Below, piece after piece: positions 22,101 through 34,100 of a DNA stretch of 64,000 bases (position 1 is the stretch's first letter; each line of letters opens with the position of its first letter). The stretch comes from Azorinus chamasolen (lineage: Eukaryota; Mollusca; Bivalvia; Cardiida; Solecurtidae): assembly GCA_963576725.1 (NCBI GenBank), contig OY755252.1, forward strand, positions 58,182,816-58,246,815. The letters run 5' to 3'. The notes under the pieces are model-generated. The model did not search any database. It was not told where the DNA came from and saw only the letters and a program-made list of their open reading frames with translations. A program made the position numbers and the translations under genes.

Positions 22101-25100
22101 TTTCCTTCTCTTATCATCTGATCTCGTTTTATTCGGGTAAGTACCCCTGCTGCTTGTTCTCCACCCATCACCGAGACACGCGCGTTAGGCCACATGTACA
22201 GGAAACGGGGACTGTAAATATACAATAAAATCAGATGTGATTGTGAAACACTATCTCCCCGATTATCGCCAATATAAATTTGACCGATAATTTTACCGTT
22301 GATCTTGATAAATGACCTTTACATTAATAAGTCACCCCTGAAAAGGTTTGCTTCTATAAGTTGCACATGCATGCCATGTTTGAAGTATGTATGTGCAATG
22401 GCTACAAAATTATCACAAACTTTAAAGTTGGTGCCAAACCAGCCAACAGACAAACCAACAGACAATATACCCCGGAGGGATAAAAAAGGTACCTTATCTA
22501 AAGAGCATCGAAACGATTCTAAAGAGTGACCACAGCATATGACGATTGTAGTATTCTGTTACGCATCATTATTTGTAGCTCGACTCTGTTACCATTTTCG
22601 ATGTCCGGTTACATCGACATACTGCAATAAGTTCCCGGCACGCTACACATGAACCCGTTTTACTAAATTTCATACGACTGAACTTATCGTAATTTCTAAA
22701 ACGAACGACTATCACAACAGGAAGTCGTGATCGTCGTTTGATAGCATAGGAAGTCTTGCGGGGGTACCTTTATATACACTGTTTGTTTAACTAGGGTGAC
22801 TTTGAGACAAGTGTAGAGTTCGGGAGTCCTTAAACTAGTATAAAGGCCCAGTGATAGTTTTGCCACTGACCGTTCCAAGCCAGTACTCCATTTGTCACCA
22901 TTACTTTTTATGTTTTCCAGATAAGATGAGTAATTAAAACATTTTCAAGAATAACTTCTTTATTTCTCCGCCATCCCGATGTCGTCTCTTCGAGGCGATT
23001 CTAAAGAGTAGTCACAACATAGAGTTTGGTGGAGAAATGACGATTTTATTATTTGAGTAGTACTTTTATAATACAAACCAAATCGAAAATGAAATCTGCT
23101 GAACAGAATTGAACAGAACCGAATCGAGGGCATAAGATCGCGGTTCAATTCACATCGCGATTAATCGTTTCATACTCAATGAGTACGCACCTTTATCTGT
23201 GTCTCTGTCTATAACATTCGCCTTTCATTAAGCAACCACCTGCTGTTATTAACCATTCGCTTGCTGAATTTTAAAATACATTTCTCCTTCTTTGCCCATG
23301 CCCTGTTGTATAATTATATATATCTTCACTTTGTACAAGTATTTCGTTGTGCGATCACTGCTGTGGAGTGCACTGGTTGCACAATCAACTTGTAAACAGT
23401 GCAGACCCTAATGAGACAGTTCCTGCAGGAGCTGTCTCATCTGGGTCTTCACTATTTACAGGTAGGTATATTGACGTGAATAGCAAGCGAAGGGTTAATA
23501 CACATGTTTATTCATTATATGGCCACTGAGTTTTCAGTGTACATGTGTTTTTTTACCTAAAGGCTCGACCACACATGCCGTAATTCCCCGCACCATAAGA
23601 CCCAGCCACTATCACGGTAAGCTTTGGAACTTTGGCACACGATACAGCGGAGATCATCATTGCCGCGTGCTTAGCTATACCTCCTGACTCAGCCTCGTGA
23701 CCTACCATGTATCCTGAATAAATTCGAGAAACAGAAAGCTTAATGAATGAAACCACGCAAGATGTCAACTCTAAATCTCACATGCTTTCTAAATAAGATG
23801 TCCTTCAAAACGACTTGATAACATCACAGATTTAGCCATTTGCAACGGAAGTAGACCAAGATGAGACAACTCCTGTGGCAGCTGTCCAATCAGGATCTGC
23901 TAATGGAATAATATAGATATGATTCTACATTATATGCAATGGTAAACTTTCCAGCTTTCTAACAACATAATTTAAATAGAACAATTGCAGGAAGCTTGGG
24001 AGATTCTCTAATTATAAAACCTGAATAATTTCGAAATAAGAAGTTTGGGACGTCTCACAAATGACGCAGACTTCCCATACAGTCATGATACTTACCTTCA
24101 AAAACTTGTATCATCATTGCAAAACTGTGCATATTATACATCGAACAACTTTGGTTTGTTTACATTGGTAGAATTTTGGATCTGTTTGGCACACCACCGT
24201 AAACAGATTTGACAATGTTACAGGTGTCACAGGACAAATAAACCTATCCATACGTATATACAGTTGAACTTCCATATCTTCAAGGGGTCATACAAATTAA
24301 ATCGAGATAATAGACGTTTGAGTCTTCCATTTTCTAATCTGGACAAATTCCCAAATGCACAGCTTAGTGCAAGTCTATAGTAAAGCTGAACCCCCACCCC
24401 ACGTTAGCTAAGTGACACCTGCATAATAACGCACTTGTATTTTTTTTCTGTAGGAAATGAATTAATGCAACTACTAGTTATTGAGAAATAACGAACCAAA
24501 CCCACTTACGAAAGTACTGAACAGAAAAGGGGGTTGTTTTTTTAAAATTTGGTTACGTTTTGCATTGATCGATGAAAATCTCTTTGTAAGAGTAAAATCA
24601 TTTATTTTTAATTCATTTAAAACGTTATATCGGAAGAAACTATTAAATTAATTACATCATTTGAATTCAACCCAAGTAGGGATCTCTGACTTGAAATACA
24701 GACATCCGTACTGTAGTAGGGTTTGTATGATTGTTACCTGCATTTATGACGTTTGTAGAACAACATCACATATCAGGAGCGTAGCTGAATCCAAACGACC
24801 TGCATTAAGTTGTCACCTTTTTCTAGATATGCGTAGTGATACATTTAAGAACAGTTATATATTGTTAATTTTGGGAGGACCGAACTTTTACATCGAGTTA
24901 TTGCAGCTCGAGTTATCCGAGCTTTATATATCAAAATTCAGCTGTGAAATTTGTATTCTCATTGCATCGGTTTTGTTCTTAAGTCATCTAAATGTATAAC
25001 TTGTGTTTTGTTCTTAAGTCATCTAAATGTATAACTTTCTCCTGGGTTCGGAGCTATCTTTTAAGTCAGTTTTCCTTTAGTAATTTCCATCTCTTTCCCC

Positions 25101-28100
25101 ATATATTCCGTTTACTAATCACAATTAATCACATGTTGTGTCAACATGACCTAGGATGACCAGTGCAATGCTTCATTGCATTTGTGATTCGTGTCTTATT
25201 ACAAACACTTCCTCGCTAAGTACTGAATACTGACTTTGCGTCCAAGCAAATTCGCTGTACCAGCCAAAATATATATATATATATATATACCTGTGATATT
25301 TGACGACAATTAACTGTACATTACAACTGGCGAAATGTCAATACCTGTGACATTTTGACGACAATTAACTGTACATTACAACTGGCGAAATGTCATTTAC
25401 CTGTGACATTTTGCAGAAATACCAGTGGAATATTTCTCAAGCAACATAACTGTATGAAATGAATGCCCTGTAACGAGAGAAATAACAAAGTATAAACCTG
25501 CAGCTTAACCCATTCGCTTGCTATTCACGTCAATATACCTACCTGTAAATAGTTAAGACCCATATGAGACAGCTCCTGCAGGGTCAGCCTCATCAGGGTC
25601 TGCACTATTTACAAGTTGTTTGTGCAACCAGTGCACTCCACAGCAGTGATTGCACAGCGAAATCCTTGTACACAGTAAAGATATATGTAATTATGCAACA
25701 GGACATAGGTAAAGAAGGAGAAATATATTTTAAAATTCAGCAAGAGAAGGGTTAATCCATGTACGCGTCATAAGTATTCTTAAAATGGATGTATGCAAGC
25801 TGTGTATACTATGGTCAAACGGCTTCTTATTCCATTCACCAATTCCATAAGCAAACAGAGCAGACCCTTATCAGATGGCTCCTATAGGAGCCGTCTGATC
25901 TGGGACTACTCTGATTGCAAATGCGGAAAAACACGTTCATTAGACGGAAAGGGTTAACCATTGATTCTGAAATGAATGTTACTAGGCGTCTCCTCGGAAT
26001 GAAAACATAAAAAACCGAATTTTGAAGAAGGCGACACACCATGGCAAAGACAGCTGTCTAGAATGATTTGTTAGTCCGGGATCCAAATTCGTGTTACCTT
26101 AAGTGCTGAATCTGAGAATAGCACACCATTGTTTCCTAATATGCCGACGGGATAGCCAAAGAGTCTAGCAAAGCCTGAAAAATAACAACGCATAGCAACA
26201 TACTGCAGTGCAGGTATATCCTCATAGTCTGGCAAATAGTAGAGGGAACAACGCATAACAACATACTGTAGTACAGAAATAGCCTCATCGGGATCCAAAT
26301 TCGTGTTACCTTAAGTGATGAATCTGAGAATAGCACACCATTGTTTCCTAATATGCCGACGGGATAGCCAAAGAGTCTAGCAAAGCCTGAAAAATAACAA
26401 CGCATAGCAACATACTGCAGTACAGGTATATCCTCATAGTCTGGCAAATAGTAGAGGGAACAACGCATAACAACATACTGTAGTACAGAAATAGCCTCAT
26501 CGTCTGGCGAAACAGTAGAAGGAACAGCGCATAGTAACATACTGTAGTACAGAAATAGTCTCATCGTCTGGCAAAACAGTAGAAGGCACAACGCATAGTA
26601 ACATACTGCAGTATAGACATAGCCTCATAGTCTGGCAAACAGTAGAAGGAACAACGCATATCAACATACTGTAGTACAGAAATAGTCTCATCGTCTGGCA
26701 AAACAGTAGAAGGAACAGCGCATAGCAACATACTGTAGTACAGAAATAGCCTCATAGTCTGGCAAAACAAACTATTTGCAAACGTTATTGACTAACGGTG
26801 ACATTGTTAGGCGATCAACAAGTTCTATATACAAGTATACAGTTTTCCAATAAATGCAATAACAATAATGTTTATTTTTCTATTTTATCATTAGCCTGCT
26901 GATAATTTATCTTTACAGATTTTTTCACTCCATTTTCACAACTCAAATTATAACAAGTTTGCCTATTAAAATGCAATCATCAGGCTGTCTAATCTGGGTC
27001 CAAACCGGTTGCATATGTAATTACTCATCCGTCCGCAGTAGGCTAAATATTAAATAGGTTTCCATATCGCAAGTTCACAAATGGTTGTTTAAAAGTACAA
27101 AAATGAGTCATGCAGGAAACACCACATACAGAACAAACAGTCGCCCGAATAGCATCACAAGGAAACAGCAAATGTACATAACTATAAAAACATCAAGAGA
27201 TGCACAAAGACAAAACAAACATAAAAAGTTAAAGCCAAATTGCAGCAGGTTCGTTCAATCGATATAACCATTTTGACTGACTGCTGGTTGCTGTGCAAAT
27301 AGTGGTACATTTCGATTTTAACCATTTACTTCATATGTATTCATATGTAGGCATTTTGCAAACAGAGTAAAGCAAGAGTATATAGCTCATGCAAGAGCTA
27401 TGTGATCAGGGTCTGTTCTGTTTCCTTAAGTGATGTTATAGCTCTTTCTCTATACTGTATGTCTTCTATGACAAAATATCCCTTGGCCAATGCGTCGTGA
27501 TAGAATCAAAACACAGTATTAATATTCATGACGTAAGTAGTTCGTTAATGAATGTGTCTTAAGTACTATTAACCTTTTCACCGCCAATGTCGCAAAAATG
27601 CACCACGACAACTAGTCCAGTCCGCGATCAGACGCCGCCTTTCAACGGCGGCATCTGGTTAGGGACTTCACTTTTTGTCTCAATCTCTATTTCTATATCT
27701 GTGCTTTGTTCCTTTGAAATTTGCATTTTATATCTTATTTCTTTAGTTTACCGAATGAGTTAACAGAATTGGATTGCAGACGACAATTAGAAATTTGGCG
27801 CCGAAAGGGTTAAGTAAATAGTTGATGAAATAAAATGGTGAATGTCCACTTAAAAATATGTTTACTTTATTGCCGACGATGATAATATATTCATGAAATA
27901 AACAATTCTTAGATGAACATTCATGAAGTAAAGACTGAACCAGTATCCTACAAAAATGACAAAAATGTCTTAAAAAGATACCGAGGGCTTGGTGCAAAAC
28001 TATTCTAACTCCTTCACAAAGTGAAGGAGTTAGAATAGTTTTGCACCAAGCTCTCGCTACTTCAAGGATTTGAGACACTACTGACCGAGACTCAGACAGT

Positions 28101-31100
28101 ATAGATTCTGATCAGATGCCGAGTTACCCGGATCTGGATCGAAACTGTTGGGAAATGACGGTTAGGTCGCAATCAGCAGGATAAGGGTTAACCTTTAACC
28201 TGCTGAGCAACTTATTTTTGTAATTGTATTCACCTACTACATTTTCAAAACTAAAGCTATAATGAATTTGTCTACGAAATGCAACCAGGGTGTCAAACAG
28301 TTTGGATCCTGCTGAGACGCGTCTCATCCGGATCCAAACTGTTTGCATAGGCATTCACTTATCCGCCCATAGCAGGCTAAAGGTTAAATGGAAATATAAT
28401 AGATGAAAAGATCGTGCTTACCTGTGACAAGTGTTTTTCCAAACAATGGTTTAAATTCATCAAATTTACTTCCATCAGTTATTCTTGCAATTACCTGTTA
28501 AAGAGAACTTAACTTAATGTAAGTCATCCGGTATCTCTTTCTCTGTAAAAGGTGAATAAGTATGTGCTTTCCTAAAACGGTTTAAATTCGATGAGACGCG
28601 GAGTGCCTCGGCATTTCGCCATAATCTAGATACAATGTAATGGTTATTTATTTTATAGGAAATGGGAATTTGTTTTAAAAATAAAAAGAAAGTTTGTAGA
28701 CGAAATAGTTCTGTGTATATAAATACATTATCATCATACAGAGGTAGATCTGAAACTGATATTTTGATGAATCAATGAATTGGTCAGTCAGTCAGTCGGT
28801 TGATGGTTATGTCTGTGGGTCTGTCGGTGGGTCTGTCTCTCAGTCGGTCAGTCGACCGATCAAGCTATCAATCAATCAATCAATTAATCAAACAGTCAAT
28901 ATGTTAAAAGCAAATATAATGAAAAGTGTGTTATAACAACTTAAGTGAACAGGTAACAATATCAATGAATTGATAGTGTTATCTCACAACATAAATGAAT
29001 ACATTCGTACAATGTTATTTCACAACATATAAGAATGGATAGAATGTTATGTCACAGCATAAATGAAAGGGTCGTGTTATTTCATAACATAAATAAATGG
29101 ACACAATGTTAGTTCACAACATAAATAAATGGATACAATGTTACTTCACTACGTAAATGATTGGGTAGAGTGCTATATCAAAACATATGTGAATGGGCAG
29201 TGTTAATTCATAACATAAATGCATGAGTAGGGTATCATTTAACAACATACATGAATGAGTAGAATGTTGTTTCATAACAAATGAATAGGTAGAATGTTAT
29301 TTCATAACATAGGAGAATGGGTAGAATGTTATTTCATAACATAAATGAATAGGTAGAATGTTATTTAACAACATAAAGGAATGGGTAGAATGTTATTTCA
29401 CAATTGTTCTTAAATTGTATGGTAGAATGTTATTTTATACCATCGATGAATGTGGTGTAGAATGTTATTGCACAACATAAATGAATAGACACAGTGTTAT
29501 TTCACAAAGGTTATTCCGTGCATGGTAACCTTTATCCATAAAAAATGACTGTTCAAACTCTAATATGTGAATTGTTCGAACGTTTGAGAAACTGCTCCGT
29601 TTTCACCGTTTCATCTGGATCCAAGTTGTTTGCAAAATGAATGTTAGGTCGCGCAATCAGCAGCTTAAGTATTAGGATCCCCAGAGGTCCAGATGAGATA
29701 CGTTAATCTAAACATTTTCAAGATTATCTTACTTCTATATTATCCACCAAACCCTATGTTGTGACAACTCTTTAGATTCTAAAAAGTGGTTAAATGTACA
29801 ACGTAGGGTTTGGTTGAGAAAGTGCGATTTTAGTATTATCCCTTCTCTTGCTGAATTTTAAAATATATTTCTCCTTCTTTACCCATGCCCTGTTGTATAA
29901 TTGCTTATATCTTCACTGTGTACAAGTATATCGCTGTGCAATCACTGCTGTGGAGTGCACTGGTTGCACAATCAACTTGTAAATTGTAAACTTTATTACC
30001 TATACAGTCAGTTTGGATCTACGTTACGTAATCGAGTGTTCAAATTCTTTTTTTTAATTTTTTTTTTTTTTTTTTTTTTTTTCTTAAATGAGTTTTTACT
30101 GTAATGTTGAAGATGACACTATTTATTTTGTGAATATGCAACAGGTATAGGATGAACAGCCGTTATCATAAAGTGAAGGGAATATGTCTGCTGAAACTCC
30201 TGTTAGGTACGACATCGGCTTAATCTTGATTTGTGTAATCAGACGGCTATAGAATAGGCATGGCCATATTGAGACGATGATTATGGCTAGGTCTATCTGG
30301 ACCACTGTACATGTATATGTTAGACATTTGCAAACTATGAAAGGGGGACAACCTACTCTCGGAAACTTGGGTGTTATGATTTTAAGTTTGATGGCCATTT
30401 GACACAGATATTTTTTGGGAGACTACTACTGATATTTTTTATGGATTTGTAGGCTAAATGTATTGAGGGTTTTGTTTGTCAGAGTTTCGCTCAGAATGAT
30501 TATGTATCATAGTTTCAAAGTTTGACTGCGCATAATTAATCGTTGTTACATCCTGTAACATTGTAAGATAACCTTTTTTTTTCTCTCACCACAGTCACAC
30601 TCCTTGAACATGACACCAGTTAGTCTTTATATGAGTCTTATTTTTTCATCATTTGCTTATATTCTACTTTCTTTTCATTCATTTCTCTTTCTCATTTCTC
30701 CACGACTTTTCATTCTCTCAGTTGTTTATTATTCTCATACAACATGTGATCAGGTGACTTCATCTTGCAGTGGACCAGACCCAATGGAAATATTGATATT
30801 GATATTATTTTTACTACCTAATGGGTAATGAATTACTAAGTTGGAGATGCTCCATTGGTCTGTTCCACAGCAGGAGATATTGCTTTTATAGAAGGACGCA
30901 TGTAAGGGTAAAGTTGATTAACTTCTCATTTTTGTTTAATCTATTTACATTTTATTTCTCTATTGTGAAAGACCGATTTGTTACTATGTTTTATGCTGTT
31001 TTGTTGACTATTTTGCTAATGCAAGCAGGGGATATTGAGTCTAATCCAGGACCAACTGAGTTGGATACAAATCATTTATCTATTTTACATTGTAACATTA

Positions 31101-34100
31101 GAAGCATACGACATAAATTAGAATTCATCCGAGATAACTTTGCTGATTTTGATATATTATGTTTCACTGAAACTCATTTAGATGTAAATGTCTCTTATGA
31201 ATTCTTATGTTTGTCTGAAATGTTTAGTTGTCCTTATAGAAAAGATAGAACGAATCATGGTGGGGGAATACTTGTTTACCTTTCGTCTAATCTGATTTAC
31301 GAAAGAGTACATGATCTTGAACAATTTTGTACTGAATCAATTTGGATAAGGGTCAAAGTTAACAAAAACTCGTATCTGATTGGAACATTTTATAGTCCTA
31401 AGACATCTGATGTTGACTTCTTTATTAATCTTAATCGTAATATTGAGAAGGCATATGAATTATCCATGAACGTCATTCTAGTTGGAGATTTTAATGAAGA
31501 TTTGCTAAATTATAATAGACGAAATCTAAAGAACATTATGTTAACAAACTCCATGATCAATACTATCAAATCGCCAACAAGACTTAGTGCACTATTAGAT
31601 CCTATCATTATCCCTTCTGACATGCTATATGATGACTCTGGGACATTATCAGTACCTACTGATATAAGTGATCATTGTGCTACATATATTCATTTGCCGT
31701 TTCCATATGAGATAAAGGGTAGTTTTGAAAGAAAAATATACCTATACAAAAGGGCTGATTATGATCTTTTAAATGCAAACATATCGTCCTTTGATTGGCA
31801 GTGTCTTAAGGAAGGCTCAGTTAACGATGCGTGTAATTTGTTTACTGAAACATTTCAACAATTTGTTAATGTATGTATTCCGTCAAAAACAATTACAGTT
31901 CGTGAAGACGATAAACCTTGGTTCGATTCCGAATTACGCAAAACATGTAGAATAAGAGATCGACTTAAGAAAATAGCACTAAGGTCAAGGAAGCAACATG
32001 ATATTACTAGGTATAAGCATATTCGTAACAAAGTAAATAACATGAAAAAACATGCAAAACAATCGTTTTTTAACTCATTGGAACATAATCTAGAAGAATT
32101 AAGAACAAATAATAAAAAAGGCTTCTGGAATATTATTCGGCACTTTATCAAAAACAATAGTTGCACATCAACTATACCGTCATTGTATGAAACTGAGCCC
32201 AGCGGAGAACTTCGATGGTCTATATCAGAAAAACAAAAAGTTGATTGCTTAAATAATTATTTTGTTTCAATATCTAATATAGATGATGCAAATGCTTGTC
32301 TTCCTCCGCTGTCTCCTAAAACTGGGAATAGTTTGACAAGTATCATTATTTCTGAAACTGAGATAGAGGAAATTATTAATTCACTTGTTGTAGATAAAGC
32401 GTCAGGGCCAGACAGGATTTCACACAAAATGCTTAAAGGATCAGTAAAGTCAATATCGAAACCACTTGCAGTACTTTTCAATAGATCTCTAGCTGAAGGT
32501 GTTTTTCCGTATTCATGGAAAATCGCAAATGTAATTCCACTGTTCAAAAAGGGTGATAAGTCGTTACCATCAAACTACAGACCTGTTTCACTAATTAGCT
32601 GCTGTGGTAAGGTGTTCGAAAGAATTGTCTTTAAATATATGTATAACTTTTTCTTAGAAAATAACCTTATCTATAAATATCAGTCTGGTTTCCTTCCTAA
32701 CCATTCAACTGTCTATCAACTGATTGATATAGTACAACATATATGTCAGTCCTTTGATAACAAACAACATTCGTGTATGGTGTTTTGTGATATCTCTAAG
32801 GCTTTTGATCGAGTGTGGCATAGAGGACTCATCTTTAAATTACAAGAACATGGCATAAATGGACAACTTCTGGCATGGATTACTAATTATCTGAACAACA
32901 GATCTCAAAAAGTTGTCCTTCGATCTTCGCAGTCGGATACAAAGACTATATCAGCTGGTGTTCCGCAGGGATCTGTGTTAGGGCCTCTTTTATTTTTAAT
33001 ATACGTTAATGATATTTCAAATTCTCTACTGAGTTTAACCAGATTATTTGCAGATGATAGTTCTTTGTACATTTCTGCCTCTAATTTAGATGATATTGAG
33101 GGTATGCTAAACCACGATCTAAGCTTAATTTCAGCTTGGGCAAAGACATGGCTTGTCAGTTTTAATCCCGACAAAACTGAAGCAATGATGTTTTCTCTTT
33201 GTAAAAATGATGTTGTGCATCCAACTCTTATTTTTGAGGATTCTAACATTAAATTTGTTGAATCACATAAGCACTTAGGAGTTACTTTGAGTTCAAATGG
33301 TCATTGGAACAACCATATTGACGATATATTACAATCAGCATCGAAAACAATTGGGATAATGAAAAAACTTAAATTTACTTTGAATAGACATTCTTTAAAT
33401 CAAATATACATATCGTATGTTCGGCCAATATTAGAGTATGCTTCAATAGTTTGGGACGGATGTTCTTTACATTGTTCAGATTCTTTGGAAAAATTGCAAA
33501 ATGAAGCCGCCCGTATTGTAACTGGACTCACCAGGTCTGTATCCCTCGAAAATCTTTATCTTGAATGTGGATGGGATTCCCTTACAAGTAGACGCAAAAT
33601 ACAAAAATTATCTTTCATGTACAAAACACATCATAATATGGTTCCATCATATATTAGTGACTTGTTACCGCCAAATGTAGGGGAGATAACCCAGTATGAT
33701 TTGCGAACTCGAGAAAACACAGAAGTTCCTTTTACTAGGACAGCTATTTCAAAACATTCGTGTATTCCATCGTCGATAGGATTATGGAACACGGTTGACA
33801 TTGACATCAGAAATTCAAGTTCGTTGAGTTCTTTCAAAAAGGGTTTACGCAATAGTTCTTATAATCCAAATAATTGTTTCGTTCCAGCTTTTTATTGTTT
33901 TGGTGATAGATATTTATCTGTTATGCACGCTAGAATAAGAAACCGCTGTAGCAATTTGAATAGTGATTTATTTAATAATCACCTTAACCAAAATCCACTG
34001 TGTAATTGTTCAAATGAAATTGAAGATGCACATCACTATTTTTTTAGATGTAGAAACTTCCAAGAACAGAGGGTAACCCTTTTCAATGCCACGCGAAAAT

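Larger units (their letters stand above)
26080..26765 (-). repeat. Exon-bearing tandem array: 212-bp duplication plus 64-bp minisatellite
   Basis: Two 212-bp units (from about 26080 and 26292) each hold exon 12 plus about 1.5 units of a 63-64 bp minisatellite around CATACTGTAGTACAGAAATA. Four more 64-bp units without the exon extend to about 26765. Start points of GTCTGG in successive units are 26227, 26439, 26502, 26566, 26630, 26693 and 26757. The long minus-strand ORFs here are artefacts of the repeat. Confidence 0.95.

Noticed and set aside
24075..24130. Exon-like minus-strand segment with a GTAAGT donor near 24092
   Set aside because: It was considered for the missing MCCC2 exon 13, but the peptide does not match; the real exon is at 25401-25467.
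26136..26770. Overlapping minus-strand ORFs rich in [13 protein letters not shown]
   Set aside because: They translate the 64-bp minisatellite; only the two 77-base exon copies inside carry conserved MCCC2 peptide with splice sites.
30604..30828. 74-aa ORF before the retrotransposon polyprotein as ORF1
   Set aside because: It is low-complexity hydrophobic with no zinc-knuckle, RRM or coiled coil and overlaps the start of the large ORF; it is probably not a protein.
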